64,000 nt of DNA from Anaerolineales bacterium (GCA_023382595.1 JAHDWB010000007.1:1-64000), one strand, 5' to 3'; positions 54,550 through 64,000 are shown, counted from the stretch's first letter. Numbers and translations are program-made. The notes: generated by a model from the sequence alone, not told the origin.

Positions 54550-55329
54550 CTAGTTGATCGGGGTGGAGGTGGAGGTGGGAAGCACCGTGCCGGGTCCCGG
54601 TGTTATGGGAGTGCTGGTCGGCGGACGGGTTGCAGTGGGCGTGACCAGATTCACCGGGATCTGGAGTTGCTGCCCAACAAAGAGCGCGTTGGGGTTTGTG
54701 ATATTGTTTTGCGCGATGATCCCCTCAATGGTGCTGTTGAACCTGGCGGCGATGGCTGCCAGCGAGTCGCCAGCCTGTACGGTATAGGGGATCAGGGTTC
54801 CGGGGCGCAGGTCCGGCGGAATGGGCGTGGCGGTGGGGAGTTCCATATCCGGGTTGGGGAGCAGGATGACCTGTCCGGGGATAATGACCTGGGTCGCCGG
54901 GTCGATGCCGATCCCGGTGTCCTCATCATAGGGGTTGAGCAACAGGATCAAGGCAACGCCGTCATCGCCGAGCGCGAATCTCTCCACAATCAATGCCAGA
55001 TAGTCGCCATCCTGTACGGTATATGTGAACGGGGATGCGAATGTCGGGGTGACGGTGATGGTTGGCGTGGGTGTTTCCGTCGGTGTGGATGTGGGCGTTG
55101 ACGTATTGGTCGGAGTAAATGTCAATGTCGGGGTGGGGGTTTCCGTTGCGAACAGGTTCGAGATCGGGTTGTTCGGGGTGCTGGAAAGCCAGTAGATCAG
55201 CAATCCGATGCCGCCCAGCACGAGTACGCCCGCAATAATGACAACGAGATTGGGACCGCTGCGCTTGCGCTTGCGGAGCGAACTAATGGAACTGGGGGAT
55301 GATGATGAAATAGGTGGTCTGTTAGCCAT
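54550..55329 (-). CDS. Membrane-anchored protein with two LysM domains
   Basis: The 259-residue protein has a basic N-terminus, a membrane helix (about 28-50) and a long Thr/Pro linker (about 60-95). Two LysM domains follow: about 98-160 ('YTVQDGDYLALIVERF...PGQVILLP') and about 178-228 ('YTVQAGDSLAAIAARFNSTIEGIIAQNNI...GQQLQIP'). LysM binds N-acetylglucosamine polymers such as peptidoglycan. The tail is Pro/Thr-rich. No enzyme domain is present, so it is probably a cell-wall-binding structural or adaptor protein. Confidence 0.93.
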   Translation of the reverse strand: MANRPPISSSSPSSISSLRKRKRSGPNLVVIIAGVLVLGGIGLLIYWLSSTPNNPISNLFATETPTPTLTFTPTNTSTPTSTPTETPTPTITVTPTFASPFTYTVQDGDYLALIVERFALGDDGVALILLLNPYDEDTGIGIDPATQVIIPGQVILLPNPDMELPTATPIPPDLRPGTLIPYTVQAGDSLAAIAARFNSTIEGIIAQNNITNPNALFVGQQLQIPVNLVTPTATRPPTSTPITPGPGTVLPTSTSTPIN

Positions 55330-55442
55330 TTATTTTTCCTTTTGAACTGCGTCCCTTCTGTGCCGTTTCGGGCAAACGCAGCATCTTGTGATTCTACCTG
55401 AAAACCACATGATGCGTGCGCGGGAATTGGGCGATATTTTCG

Positions 55443-57797
55443 TCACGGACTTTGATGGCAGTATTGCATCTGCCGGATGGACAGGCGGTTTGCGAGCGAT
55501 GGCGGGCACAAGTAATAGTATTCAAGCCACGGGGTCAGGTCTGTCAGGGTTGGGGTATCCGCTTCGAGTTCGAGCGTGGCGCTTTGTCCGCTTTTCAGGC
55601 GCTCCATGATCCCATCCGGGTTCAGGGTTTCGGATACGGATGGGACAATATACGCTGAACCGGCTTCAAGATAGTGCTCGTAGGCTTTGGACATGTACGT
55701 CAGATCGTATTGCAGCGGTTGATCGCTATTGACCAGATAGTCTCCAAAGTTATCACTGTGGAGATACAAGCTTGCCGCAGTTTTTGGGATCAAATGTCCT
55801 TCATTGATCCATGCACAAAATATACCGCCATTTGACAGATGCTTTTTATACAATTCCATGGCTTCCAGCGAATACAGGTTGTTATGTCCCGCCGTAAAAC
55901 TCCAGAGCGGATCGATGAAGATCAAGTCGTACGTTTCATGCGGATTGGCGTATAAGTAGCGGCGTCCGTCATCGGTGATGTAGCGGACATTGGGCTGGCT
56001 GAACGTGGATCGCGCCACAGGGACATGGTCATTTAGGAATGTGCCGAGGTGTTCGATCAATTCCACGACGATGACTTCCTCCACCCCCGGCAGGGATGCC
56101 AGAAAATTGGCAGTGTTCGCGCCGCCGATCCCGATAACAAGGATGCGTTTCGGTTGTACCGCAGATGCGCAGGTCAGCGCAGAACGCTCATATCCGCCTG
56201 TGGATGGGAAGAAGCTATTCTTGATGCCGCCGATCCATAATTCGGCGGGGTCGGTCTTCTCGCCGCGGAATGTGATGGCAAGTACCGAGTCTCCGGCTTC
56301 ATGGATCGCGACGCTTTTGAACCCGGTCATGGTCTGGTACAACTTCGTATAAAATTGACCTTTGCCCGGCAATAATACAATGAGAACGATCAACGCCAAT
56401 GCAGGCATCCACATGGATTTGTCAAAGCGGGTTTTTGTTGAAAGCAAGGCAATTGCGGGGTAAATAAGCGTGAGCGCCGCCAGGGTTTTGTAGGTCAATT
56501 CACTGCCGAGGAGTGGCAGAAGAACGAAGCTTGTAACAAGCGTCCCCAAGACCGAACCGGTGATGTTCGCGAGGTGGATGTCCCCGACGCGTCGTCCTGA
56601 ACGCGAGATTTGGTCAATGGCGAGTTTATCCAATATCGGCAGACCGCCGCCCATTAACAATCCGGCGGGAAGCACCATGATCAAGATCGGCAAAAAATAG
56701 TTCAGCAAGCCGGTTAGCAGTGCCGAGCGGGAAAGGACGAGCTCATCGCCGATGTGAAATGTCGGCGGAATGGGCTGGCGGACTTCATAGAACATGTCCT
56801 GAAGTTGAGGTTGAAGCTGCGAGGTATTGATCACGAACCAAAAGATGAAAAAGGAGAGCGAAGTGACGATGCCGATCGAAAGTTGCAGTTTCCAAAACAA
56901 TTGTGAAGCGTCCTTGCTTTGGTCTGCTTTTTTACCCCAAAACCAGCCGCCCAGCGCCAGCGCGGTCAGAAAAACGAACAGGATGCCCGGAAAACTGTAA
57001 GCAGTGCCCTTTGTGAAGATGCCGAGTATGCGAAACCATACCATCTCGAAGCTCATCCCGATGAACCCCACAAGGAATGCGAACCCCAGAACGGCTTGAA
57101 AACTCAATGATTGTGAAGTTGATGGATTCGCCGCATCATCTCGATGGGACGGCTGTTCGGCGTTGACCTCCATGCCGGGTTTCAACGGGACAGCCCCAGC
57201 CCCGACGATGAAATTGATGATTGCCGCGGTCAACAACGTGCCGCCAAACCCAAACCAGCCGATCAGAATATAGCCCGATGCCAGCGCGCCGATTGCCGCC
57301 CCGAGCGTGTTGATCCCATATAGAAGCCCGATCACCTGCCCAGAGTTCTCCATGCGTTTGACAAACGCCTGTGTGAGCAGTGGCAGGGTCATGCCCATCA
57401 GCAAGGTGGGGATTAACAGCAATGCGAAACTTAAAAAGAAGACCAATGCATATGGACTCCCCGCTGTATTTTGTCCAAGCCAATTAATTAAGGCTGGGCT
57501 GAGTATTCCAAAAACGCCGATGACGGCTTCGATGATTCCATAAAGCAGAATGGGATTGCGGCTTTTTCCCGCGATTCTCCCGCCGATCATGGAGCCCAAG
57601 CCAAGCCCCGCCATGTAAGCGGAGACGATCAGCGTGATGGCGGTCAGTGTGACGCCGAAATACAGTTCCAGCAGGCGCACCCAGACCGTCTGGTACATCA
57701 AGCCCGCCGCGCCGGAGAGAAAGAACAGGACCGAGACAAGTATGATGGGGGCTTTTTCGCGCAGGTCGATTTTGTGTATGGTGTTTGTTCTCCGCAT
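55443..57797 (-). CDS. Membrane (MFS-like) domain fused to spermidine-synthase-like domain
   Basis: The 784-residue protein. Residues about 1-490 contain roughly twelve or more hydrophobic segments starting 'FFLSGAAGLMYQTVWVRLLELYFG', the marker of the membrane half of fused MFS/spermidine synthases. Residues about 510-750 form a Rossmann fold ('PKRILVIGIGGANTANFLASLPGVEEVIVVELIEH', 'DDGRRYLY', 'YDLIFIDPLWSFTAGHNN'), resembling SpeE. The catalytic Asp is not certain. Such fusions are widespread but their substrate is unknown; polyamine synthesis should not be assumed. The start codon has only a weak ribosome site. Confidence 0.9.
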   Translation of the reverse strand: MRRTNTIHKIDLREKAPIILVSVLFFLSGAAGLMYQTVWVRLLELYFGVTLTAITLIVSAYMAGLGLGSMIGGRIAGKSRNPILLYGIIEAVIGVFGILSPALINWLGQNTAGSPYALVFFLSFALLLIPTLLMGMTLPLLTQAFVKRMENSGQVIGLLYGINTLGAAIGALASGYILIGWFGFGGTLLTAAIINFIVGAGAVPLKPGMEVNAEQPSHRDDAANPSTSQSLSFQAVLGFAFLVGFIGMSFEMVWFRILGIFTKGTAYSFPGILFVFLTALALGGWFWGKKADQSKDASQLFWKLQLSIGIVTSLSFFIFWFVINTSQLQPQLQDMFYEVRQPIPPTFHIGDELVLSRSALLTGLLNYFLPILIMVLPAGLLMGGGLPILDKLAIDQISRSGRRVGDIHLANITGSVLGTLVTSFVLLPLLGSELTYKTLAALTLIYPAIALLSTKTRFDKSMWMPALALIVLIVLLPGKGQFYTKLYQTMTGFKSVAIHEAGDSVLAITFRGEKTDPAELWIGGIKNSFFPSTGGYERSALTCASAVQPKRILVIGIGGANTANFLASLPGVEEVIVVELIEHLGTFLNDHVPVARSTFSQPNVRYITDDGRRYLYANPHETYDLIFIDPLWSFTAGHNNLYSLEAMELYKKHLSNGGIFCAWINEGHLIPKTAASLYLHSDNFGDYLVNSDQPLQYDLTYMSKAYEHYLEAGSAYIVPSVSETLNPDGIMERLKSGQSATLELEADTPTLTDLTPWLEYYYLCPPSLANRLSIRQMQYCHQSP

Positions 57798-57867
57798 CGT
57801 AGGTTTCCAAGGGACAAGAGTCGGAGAATTGTACCCGTGTTTTAAAACCGATGCGGAGACTTTCCAG

Positions 57868-60777
57868 CTACTTCATATGGTCTTTCAAATACTTTCCTGT
57901 ATACGAACCCTTGACCTTCATCACCTGTTCCGGCGTGCCTTCGGCGATCAACTCGCCGCCCCGGTCACCGCCTTCGGGACCGAGATCGACGACCCAATCT
58001 GCAACTTTGATGATGTCGAGATTGTGCTCGATGATCAGGACGGAATTTCCCGCATCGACCAATCTCTGCAAGACCTCGATCAGTTTATGAACGTCCGCCG
58101 CGTGCAACCCGACGCTTGGTTCGTCCAGCACGTACAATGTCCTGCCCGTAGCGCGGCGCGACAGTTCCTTCGAGAGTTTCACGCGCTGTGCCTCGCCGCC
58201 GGAAAGCGTCGTTGCGGGCTGACCGACGCGGATGTACCCCAAGCCGACTTCCTGAAGCAGTTTCAATTTGTTCAGCATCGGCGGGTAATTCTTGAACTCC
58301 TCCAGCGCGTGGTCAACGGTCATGTCCAGCACATCGGCAATCGAATATTTGTCGCGGAACAGAACCTGCAAGGTCTCGCGGTTGAAGCGCTTGCCATGAC
58401 AAATATCGCATGGCACATACACATCAGGCAGGAACTGCATCTCGATGCGCAGTTCGCCCTGCCCCTGGCAGGCTTCGCAGCGCCCGCCGTGCACGTTGAA
58501 CGAGAAACGTCCGGGCTTATAGCCGCGCACCTTGCTTTCGGGCAGTTCCGCATACAACTTGCGGATCTCGTCGAACAAGCCGGTGTACGTGCCGGGGTTC
58601 GAGCGCGGCGTGCGCCCGATCGGCGACTGGTCGATGTTGATGATCTTGTCGAGATGCTCGATGCCCTCGATGCGCTCATGCTCGCCCGCCTGCGTCCGTG
58701 CGCCCATCAACTTCGCCGCCAGCGCGTTGTACATGATGTCGCTCATCAACGTGGACTTGCCCGATCCGCTCACGCCCGTGATGCAGACCAGTTTTCCGAG
58801 CGGGATCTTGACATCGATCTTTTTGAGATTATTCGCGGATGCGCCGACGATCCTGAGATTCTTCCCGTTCCCTTCGCGCCTCTTTTTCGGAACTGGAACC
58901 TGCTTGCGCCCCGAGAGGTAGAGTCCTGTCAGTGACTTTGGGTGCGCCAAAATCTGCTTCGGTGTACCCTCCGCAATGACCTGTCCGCCGTGTTCGCCCG
59001 CGGCGGGACCCAGGTCAACGACCCAGTCCGCATCGCGGATGGTCTCGTCGTCGTGTTCGACGACCAGAACCGTGTTGCCGAGGTCGCGCAGACCTTTGAG
59101 CGTGTCCAGCAGACGTGCATTATCGCGCGGATGCAAGCCAATGGACGGCTCATCCAAAACGTAGAGCACGCCCACGAGACGGGAACCAACCTGCGTCGCA
59201 AGTCGGATGCGCTGTGCCTCGCCGCCGGATAACGTCACGGCGGGACGGTTCAAGGTCAGGTAATCCAATCCTACATTGACGAGAAAGTTCAAGCGCTCGT
59301 GGATCTCTTTCAACACGCGCTCGGCGATCGTTTTCTGCTTCGATGTGAGCGGCGAATTCTTGCTTGAAAGTTTCTTCACCCATTCGAGCGTTTTCAGCAC
59401 ATGCCACGAGTTGGCGTCGACGATGTTCACATCATCCACGGTGACCGCCAGCGCGGCGGGATTGAGACGCTTGCCCTTGCAGCTCGGGCATGGACGGTCG
59501 GACATGTATTCGGAGATCTTCTCGCGGATGTATTCCGAGTTGGTCTCGCGGTAGCGGCGTTCGAGATTGGTGATCACGCCTTCGAACGCGCGCGTGAATT
59601 TGAACTCGTTTCCGTTCGAGCCTTGATAGGTCATCGGAATTTGTTTGCTGCCCGTTCCGTATAGAACGATCTTCAGTTGCTCTTTCGTCAACTCGCTCAC
59701 CGGCGCATTTAAATCTATTTTGTATGCCTTCGCCGCGTTGGCCAGACTCTGCCAGTAGTAGCCGCCTTCTTCGCGCGGACCCCACTCCAAGCTGACGATG
59801 GCGCCATCGTTCAGTGATACGCTGTCGTCGGGGATGATGCGCTCGGGGTCGATCTCCAGTTTCGAGCCGAGTCCCTGGCAGTCGGGGCAGGCGCCCTGCG
59901 GTGTGTTGAACGAGAACGTGCGCGGCTCCACCTCGGGGACGGTCGAGCCGTGTTCGGGGCAGGCGAGATGCTCGGAGAAGTGCAGGTCTTCGCCCCCTTC
60001 CTTGCCCTCTCCCAATTTGGGGGAGGGTTGGGTGGGGGGGATATTGACGGCGAGATAGCCCTCGCCGAATTTCAAGGCGGTTTCCACCGAGTCGGTCAGA
60101 CGTGTACGTGCGGCTTTCTTTTCTTCTTTATCGTCGTGACGCTGGATGACTAGGCGGTCGACGATGGCTTCGATGGTGTGCTGTTTGTAACGGTCGAGTT
60201 CGATCTCATCGTCCAGCGAATGGACTGTCCCGTCCACGCGGGCGCGGGTGAAGCCAGCCTTGCGGATCTCCTCGAACACGGCTTGGTACGTGCCTTTGCG
60301 TCCGCGCACCAGCGGCGAAAGGATCAGGATGCGCGTGCCGTCGGGCAGTTTCTCGATGTGATCCACGATCTCTTGCGCCGACTGCTTGACCACTTCGCGT
60401 CCGCACTCGGGACAGTGGGGGATGCCCGCCCGCGCGAACAGCAGACGCATGTAGTCGTAGATTTCAGTAACTGTACCAACCGTCGAACGGGGATTATGCG
60501 ACGTGGATTTCTGGTCAATGGATACGGCGGGGGAGAGTCCCTCGATGTAGTCCACATCGGGTTTGTCCATCTGACCGATGAACTGGCGCGCGTATGCCGA
60601 AAGCGACTCGACGTAGCGCCTCTGTCCCTCGGCGAAGATGGTATCGAACGCCAGCGACGACTTGCCCGACCCCGATAACCCCGTGATGACCACGAATTTG
60701 TCGCGCGGGATCTCCACCGTGATATTTTTCAAATTGTGGACGCGCGCGCCCACAACGCGGATTGAGTTGGATGACAT
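57868..60777 (-). CDS. uvrA: Excinuclease ABC subunit A, with an in-frame insertion
   Basis: The 969-residue damage-recognition ATPase. Two ABC units: first P-loop GLSGSGKSS at about 33-41 with signature '[12 protein letters not shown]', second P-loop GVSGSGKST at about 640 with '[12 protein letters not shown]'. Zinc modules have paired CxxC ('CPECG', 'CPDCQG', 'CEACQGQGE', 'CDICHG'). At residues about 246-262 a Pro/Gly-rich piece, [16 protein letters not shown], interrupts a region that in relatives reads straight to the '[13 protein letters not shown]' block. On the DNA it is a G/C palindrome. It works with UvrB and Mfd, encoded earlier. Confidence 0.97.
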   Translation of the reverse strand: MSSNSIRVVGARVHNLKNITVEIPRDKFVVITGLSGSGKSSLAFDTIFAEGQRRYVESLSAYARQFIGQMDKPDVDYIEGLSPAVSIDQKSTSHNPRSTVGTVTEIYDYMRLLFARAGIPHCPECGREVVKQSAQEIVDHIEKLPDGTRILILSPLVRGRKGTYQAVFEEIRKAGFTRARVDGTVHSLDDEIELDRYKQHTIEAIVDRLVIQRHDDKEEKKAARTRLTDSVETALKFGEGYLAVNIPPTQPSPKLGEGKEGGEDLHFSEHLACPEHGSTVPEVEPRTFSFNTPQGACPDCQGLGSKLEIDPERIIPDDSVSLNDGAIVSLEWGPREEGGYYWQSLANAAKAYKIDLNAPVSELTKEQLKIVLYGTGSKQIPMTYQGSNGNEFKFTRAFEGVITNLERRYRETNSEYIREKISEYMSDRPCPSCKGKRLNPAALAVTVDDVNIVDANSWHVLKTLEWVKKLSSKNSPLTSKQKTIAERVLKEIHERLNFLVNVGLDYLTLNRPAVTLSGGEAQRIRLATQVGSRLVGVLYVLDEPSIGLHPRDNARLLDTLKGLRDLGNTVLVVEHDDETIRDADWVVDLGPAAGEHGGQVIAEGTPKQILAHPKSLTGLYLSGRKQVPVPKKRREGNGKNLRIVGASANNLKKIDVKIPLGKLVCITGVSGSGKSTLMSDIMYNALAAKLMGARTQAGEHERIEGIEHLDKIINIDQSPIGRTPRSNPGTYTGLFDEIRKLYAELPESKVRGYKPGRFSFNVHGGRCEACQGQGELRIEMQFLPDVYVPCDICHGKRFNRETLQVLFRDKYSIADVLDMTVDHALEEFKNYPPMLNKLKLLQEVGLGYIRVGQPATTLSGGEAQRVKLSKELSRRATGRTLYVLDEPSVGLHAADVHKLIEVLQRLVDAGNSVLIIEHNLDIIKVADWVVDLGPEGGDRGGELIAEGTPEQVMKVKGSYTGKYLKDHMK
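59990..60042. repeat. Palindromic repeat inserted inside uvrA
   Basis: The sequence contains CCCTCTCCCAATTTGGGGGAGGG flanked by CCTTGC and GGTTGGGTGGGG, an imperfect G/C palindrome. It is in frame and adds about 17 residues rich in Pro and Gly to UvrA. It looks like a dispersed palindromic element that entered a coding region at a tolerant loop. I cannot count other copies in the genome. Confidence 0.6.
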
Positions 60778-61062
60778 GGATTAACCTTTGTTGAGAGATG
60801 GAAACGTTTAGTAATTATAGCACAAACGTTCTGAAAATGAAGCCGACTCCGACAAGTTTACTTGGCAGACAACCTTTTATTATACCAATCTATATTTTTG
60901 TCTCGATTGGGATGATTGGAGACCTGCTTGTCGTCTTGAGAAACTGAGATAGATAACAGGCAAAGCTAAAATAAAGCACCCCAGTAGTGTAAACAGCAGT
61001 TTTCTTGACACCTAGACAGTGTAGCAAGTTGAGCGGTCAAAAAGCAAGAAACAAACTACTGG
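60778..61062. other. AT-rich intergenic region without a recognised gene
   Basis: It is notably richer in A and T than its neighbours. It contains the uvrA upstream region, with extended -10 TGC-TATAAT on the minus strand (60822-60814). Nothing else is recognised; short open frames have no ribosome sites. Confidence 0.5.
60814..60822 (-). promoter_or_regulatory. Extended -10 promoter of uvrA
   Basis: On the minus strand TGC-TATAAT lies 36 nt before the uvrA start. AAACGTT occurs on both sides as a direct repeat. No LexA-type site is evident. Confidence 0.5.
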
Positions 61063-62643
61063 TTAGTGAATTTGAACCTCCCAGATGGTTCTTGCGGGTA
61101 TGAAAATACTCTCTCCAGTAAATTCATAATTAACTATCGCTTTCCAAGTTTCTGCAATGTCAACAACATTTTCCAAATCATCCATTGTTCCTCTGAATGA
61201 GCTTTCCCAAATTCGTTCTTGATTTGGAGTCACTAGTGCAAAGAAAATTTTACCAGCCTTAAATTCTGTCGGTTTCTGCATGTAAACATCTAGTCTGGTT
61301 AGATCTTTGGTTATTTTATCAGTGTTAGGATTACCAATGGTCATAGCTACTTCGGGTGGCATGAAAGTTTTTACTCCAAAGAGTGGGTCTCCATTTTGAT
61401 CAGCCTGGACGATAAAGCCCTCCAAGGAAGTTCTGCTAAACCATACTCCTGATTGAAAACTTTGCAGAACAGTGGGTTCGTCGCTCGTTGATACAAAATG
61501 TATAATCACTTTTTTTCTTTCTTCGTCTACACCCTCTACCCAGTCTCTGACAGACTCTCCTAATTCTGTATTCCCCGGTAGTTTGGCGTAGCCGTCAGCA
61601 AGGCTGTTTTCTCCCCTCCAAGCCCAATCCACGCCATGACTGTTTTCGATCACAACCAGCTCTCCAGTGATTTCATCAACGTAACTGCTTAAGCCAGTGC
61701 GAGAGTCTTTTTTGACCTTAATAAGGGTAGAAATGCTATGACGGTCGATTGTGTCCTTATTCTCAGAGTAACTGCCTGGAACTTCTTCCATCTTTCCCGT
61801 CTGGCGGTTTAAAAAGAAAGTAGATTTACCAGTTTCATAATAAATCGGTCGCGGTCCAATTTTGGCATTTAAGAAGTCAATCAATTTCCAGTTCATGAAG
61901 TCAGGCATGCCTTCGGGGAATTTGCTTTTTTGAGCCAGGATTTTATCGGCAATTGCATTGAGTGTTGCTTCATCAGCTACTCTGACATCCAGAGTTTCGT
62001 CAAGCTCACTGCCGCTGACATCTGCGGTGGCAGTGGGCACAATCATTGGCTTGCCAGCTTCATCCACGATTTGACCATTTTTCATTTCTCGCCATTGTCT
62101 GTTTGCATCACGGGTGGCGACGGCCAACACTTCGCCAGTTTCAGGATTAACCATTTCGCCGTACCAAGATCCAGAGAGATTGTCGAATTGAATTATAGCA
62201 ATGTTGGCTTGAGGATGATTAATTCCTTCCAAAAAAGCTCGTCCGCCAACTTCAGTTACATAAAGGTCTCCTTCGTCGTTGGGAAAGATGGCTTGTTTAC
62301 CATCCTTGGAGACGACACGACAATCGCCGAAAGGGTCGATGGTGACTTGAAAGTCAACCTGTTGTTCCTCGGCGATTTGCACAGCCGCCTCCGCACATTC
62401 CACTGGCAGGTCTTTGCCCGTCAGGTCTTGAAGTTTAGCGAGGTAGGAATTTCCCTCCACTTGTGTTTGAAGCTGTAGGACGAGATTGGTATACAACGGG
62501 TCTTCTGTAGCGGTCGGTGCCGGGGTTGCGGTTCCCGGCGGGGTGGTTCCTGTCGCTTCGGGAGTGGATGTCGATTCGACGCCCTGCGGGGCGGCGCAGG
62601 CAGTTAATGTGATGATAAGAAATAAAATCAAAGATTTTTTCAT
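61063..62643 (-). CDS. Large lipoprotein of unknown function, AT-rich
   Basis: The 526-residue protein has a lipoprotein signal MKKSLILFLIITLTACAA with lipobox Cys at residue 16. A Thr/Pro linker (about 20-45) follows, then a long globular part without known motifs ('GDCRVVSKDGKQAIFPNDEGDLYVTE', 'NWKLIDFLNAKIGPRPIYYETGK', 'SLEGFIVQADQNGDPLFGVKTFMPPEVA'). The first 150 nt match the GC content of the neighbourhood; the rest is clearly AT-richer, as if a foreign body was joined to a native signal-peptide module. GGAGA lies before the ATG. I do not recognise the family. Confidence 0.75.
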   Translation of the reverse strand: MKKSLILFLIITLTACAAPQGVESTSTPEATGTTPPGTATPAPTATEDPLYTNLVLQLQTQVEGNSYLAKLQDLTGKDLPVECAEAAVQIAEEQQVDFQVTIDPFGDCRVVSKDGKQAIFPNDEGDLYVTEVGGRAFLEGINHPQANIAIIQFDNLSGSWYGEMVNPETGEVLAVATRDANRQWREMKNGQIVDEAGKPMIVPTATADVSGSELDETLDVRVADEATLNAIADKILAQKSKFPEGMPDFMNWKLIDFLNAKIGPRPIYYETGKSTFFLNRQTGKMEEVPGSYSENKDTIDRHSISTLIKVKKDSRTGLSSYVDEITGELVVIENSHGVDWAWRGENSLADGYAKLPGNTELGESVRDWVEGVDEERKKVIIHFVSTSDEPTVLQSFQSGVWFSRTSLEGFIVQADQNGDPLFGVKTFMPPEVAMTIGNPNTDKITKDLTRLDVYMQKPTEFKAGKIFFALVTPNQERIWESSFRGTMDDLENVVDIAETWKAIVNYEFTGESIFIPARTIWEVQIH

Positions 62644-62737
62644 GATGTGTCTCCATGATGCATGAGCGATTTTTTGTAAGATTATACCGAGGGATCATAA
62701 GGCAGACACTCCTGCATGATTACAGTATGATTGCTCA

Positions 62738-62746
62738 TGTTATACT
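62738..62746 (+). promoter_or_regulatory. Extended -10 promoter of the ECF sigma gene
   Basis: TG-T-TATACT, with its last base at 62746, lies 62 nt before the TTG start of the sigma gene. The -35 is poor. Confidence 0.4.
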
Positions 62747-62764
62747 GAGTGCAACTTCTCAAAT

Positions 62765-62795
62765 CCGGCGGTGTTATGTATTGAAAATCCGCCGG
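62765..62795 (+). promoter_or_regulatory. Leader hairpin before the sigma factor
   Basis: CCGGCGG (62765-62771) can pair with CCGCCGG (62789-62795) around a 17-nt loop in the leader, next to the TAAGG ribosome site at 62796. It may shade translation; this is a guess. Confidence 0.35.
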
Positions 62796-62808
62796 TAAGG
62801 TTTTTAAC

Positions 62809-63381
62809 TTGTCGGATCAGGAATACAACGAGGAACAGGTTCTTGCCCTTGCTTCAAAAGGTGACCGGGATGCCTTCGGCCGCCTCTACGAGCATTATGT
62901 GGAGCGCATCTTTAACTACGTGTACTATCGCACCGGGAACTCGCACGACGCGGAAGACCTGACGGCGCGTGTTTTCCAGCGGGCGATGAACCACATCAAG
63001 AACTACACGGACCGCGGTGTCCCGTTTTCGGCATGGTTGTACCGAATTGCTCACAATCTGGTCGCGAATTGGCATCGTGACCGCAGCCGCAAGCAGGAGA
63101 TCCCGCTGGACGACCTGCCCATCCTGCCGACAAAGGGCGATCATCCCGAAAAGAACCTGGTCCGCTCGCAGGAGCAGGATGCGCTGCTGAGAATGATCCG
63201 CAAATTGCCGCCGGAACGTCAGAATCTGTTGATCCTGAAATTTGTGGAGAACATGTCCAATGCCGAGATCGGCAGGATCATGGGAAGAAGCGAAGGAGCC
63301 GTGAAGAGTCTGTACCACCGGACTCTGCTGGCTCTGCGTGACCAACTCGAGGACCAATATCTTAATCTTGAAGGAGAGTAA
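62809..63381 (+). CDS. ECF-type RNA polymerase sigma factor
   Basis: The 190-residue protein with sigma region 2 'FGRLYEHYVERIFNYVYYRTGNSHDAEDLTARVFQRAM' and 'FSAWLYRIAHNLVANWHRDRSR', and region 4 'LPPERQNLLILKFVENMSNAEIGRIMGRSEGAVKSLYHRTL'. No anti-sigma gene is adjacent, so its signal is unknown. The start is TTG at 62809 with TAAGG 8 nt upstream; upstream ATG frames meet stops. The DegV gene starts 3 nt past the stop, so the two are co-expressed. Confidence 0.94.
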   Translation: MSDQEYNEEQVLALASKGDRDAFGRLYEHYVERIFNYVYYRTGNSHDAEDLTARVFQRAMNHIKNYTDRGVPFSAWLYRIAHNLVANWHRDRSRKQEIPLDDLPILPTKGDHPEKNLVRSQEQDALLRMIRKLPPERQNLLILKFVENMSNAEIGRIMGRSEGAVKSLYHRTLLALRDQLEDQYLNLEGE

Positions 63382-63384
63382 ACC

Positions 63385-64000
63385 ATGCTACGAATTGTGA
63401 CCGACGGCGCCGCCGACATCCTGCCCGCCTGGGCGCAGGAATATGGGATCGATACAATCCCGGTGAACATTCTGTTCGGAGAGAAATCCTATTTGCAAGG
63501 GGTGGAGTTGGATAATGAAGGTTTTTATAAGTTGGTGGATGAAAGCAAGCGCATCCCAAAGACCTCCCAGCCGTCGCCTCATCAATTTGTCGAGTTCTAC
63601 CGCAAGATCGCGCAAAAGGGCGATACCATCCTGTCCATTCACATCACCGCCAAACTTTCCGGTACGTACGCATCCGCCGTGGCAGCCGCCGAAGAATTGA
63701 AAGGCGAATTCAACGTCATCCCGGTCGACTCCGCCTGCGGTTCGCTCGGCATCGGTTTGATGTGCCGTGAAGCCCGCAAAATGGAGCGCGCCGGAAAAAG
63801 CGTGGATGAGATCGTCAACTACATCGAATCCATCAAATCCAAGGTCAGCGTCATTCTCACGCTGGATACATTGGAATACGCGAAAATGTCCGGGCGTGTG
63901 AAAACGTTGCAAGCCGCGCTTGCCTCCCTGCTCAACGTCAAGCCGATCGCCGTGCTTCAGGACGGCGTATTGAACATGGCGGAAAAAGTCCGCACGCGCA
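63385..64000 (+). CDS. DegV family protein, 3' end beyond window
   Basis: The first 205 residues are seen. 'MLRIVTDGAADILPAWAQEYGIDTIPVNILFGEKSY' carries the family Thr-Asp start. 'KTSQPSPHQFVEFY', 'SIHITAKLSGTYASAVAAA' and 'VDSACGSLGIGLMCREA' are the fatty-acid-binding blocks. DegV (FakB-like) proteins present fatty acids to a kinase. AAGGAG lies 10 nt before the ATG. It is coupled to the ECF sigma factor. The protein is cut by the window edge, not truncated by a stop. Confidence 0.93.
   Translation, partial: MLRIVTDGAADILPAWAQEYGIDTIPVNILFGEKSYLQGVELDNEGFYKLVDESKRIPKTSQPSPHQFVEFYRKIAQKGDTILSIHITAKLSGTYASAVAAAEELKGEFNVIPVDSACGSLGIGLMCREARKMERAGKSVDEIVNYIESIKSKVSVILTLDTLEYAKMSGRVKTLQAALASLLNVKPIAVLQDGVLNMAEKVRTR

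Overview
The window looks like a chromosomal segment of a filament-type Chloroflexota bacterium, most likely class Anaerolineae. This is inferred from several features. There is an S-layer (SLH) anchored surface protein. There are many secreted or membrane-anchored proteins with Thr/Pro 'PTATPT' linkers, a TIGR03663 (Agl23-like) membrane protein fused to NHL repeats, and a caa3-type A2-family oxidase operon. Gene order is bacterial housekeeping throughout. Most of the window is moderately GC-rich. The main AT-richer patch is about 60800-62450. I see no insertion sequence, prophage, CRISPR array or rRNA operon. The only tRNA is a tRNA-Leu(TAG).

Layout. 1-5435: a large secreted beta-helix protein (minus, cut by the window edge) faces a region with two tandem c-di-GMP-I (GEMM) riboswitches. 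These lead into an SLH-anchored protein with a HEMAH zinc-protease motif. 5433-14949: pyrG and a Roadblock/LC7 protein (minus), then a run of an anchored protein, pth, mfd, uvrB and a small DUF4190-like membrane protein (plus). 14993-20370: a NACHT NTPase with a Gly-rich membrane domain and type 2 IPP isomerase (minus), acpP (plus), sucCD (minus). 20465-29289: Agl23-NHL fusion, rlmN, NBR1-Ig-like protein, HAD hydrolase, clpP, trigger factor and tRNA-Leu. 29450-37142: peroxiredoxin, then an aerobic respiration operon: caa3 subunits II and I, a subunit IV-III fusion, SCO, a cupredoxin-like protein, SURF1 and a half-CtaA/CtaB fusion. 37188-44133: polytopic membrane protein, rpoD, and a Gld-type ABC operon. 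44314-49701: AlaX, lipoprotein, cystathionine beta-synthase, a GAF-PAS-PAS-GGDEF cyclase, YjbQ. 49766-64000: cyclic-2,3-DPG-synthetase-like GTPase, argS, CPT-like kinase, rpsT, LysM protein, MFS-spermidine synthase fusion, uvrA, an AT-rich lipoprotein, then an ECF sigma factor and a DegV protein.

How they work together. The caa3 operon holds the catalytic subunits together with the copper (SCO, cupredoxin-like), heme a (CtaA/CtaB) and assembly (SURF1) factors, so it looks self-sufficient for building one oxidase. mfd, uvrB and uvrA give transcription-coupled nucleotide excision repair. tig, clpP, rpsT, argS and rlmN are protein-synthesis and protein-quality functions.

The most interesting unit is the tandem c-di-GMP riboswitch region controlling a cell-wall-anchored metalloprotease next to a large surface beta-helix protein. 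A diguanylate cyclase with an intact inhibitory I-site lies 44 kb away. This suggests that c-di-GMP controls proteolytic remodelling of the cell surface. Several genes also appear to be transcribed without leaders (-10 box 6-11 nt before the start codon), and several use TTG starts.
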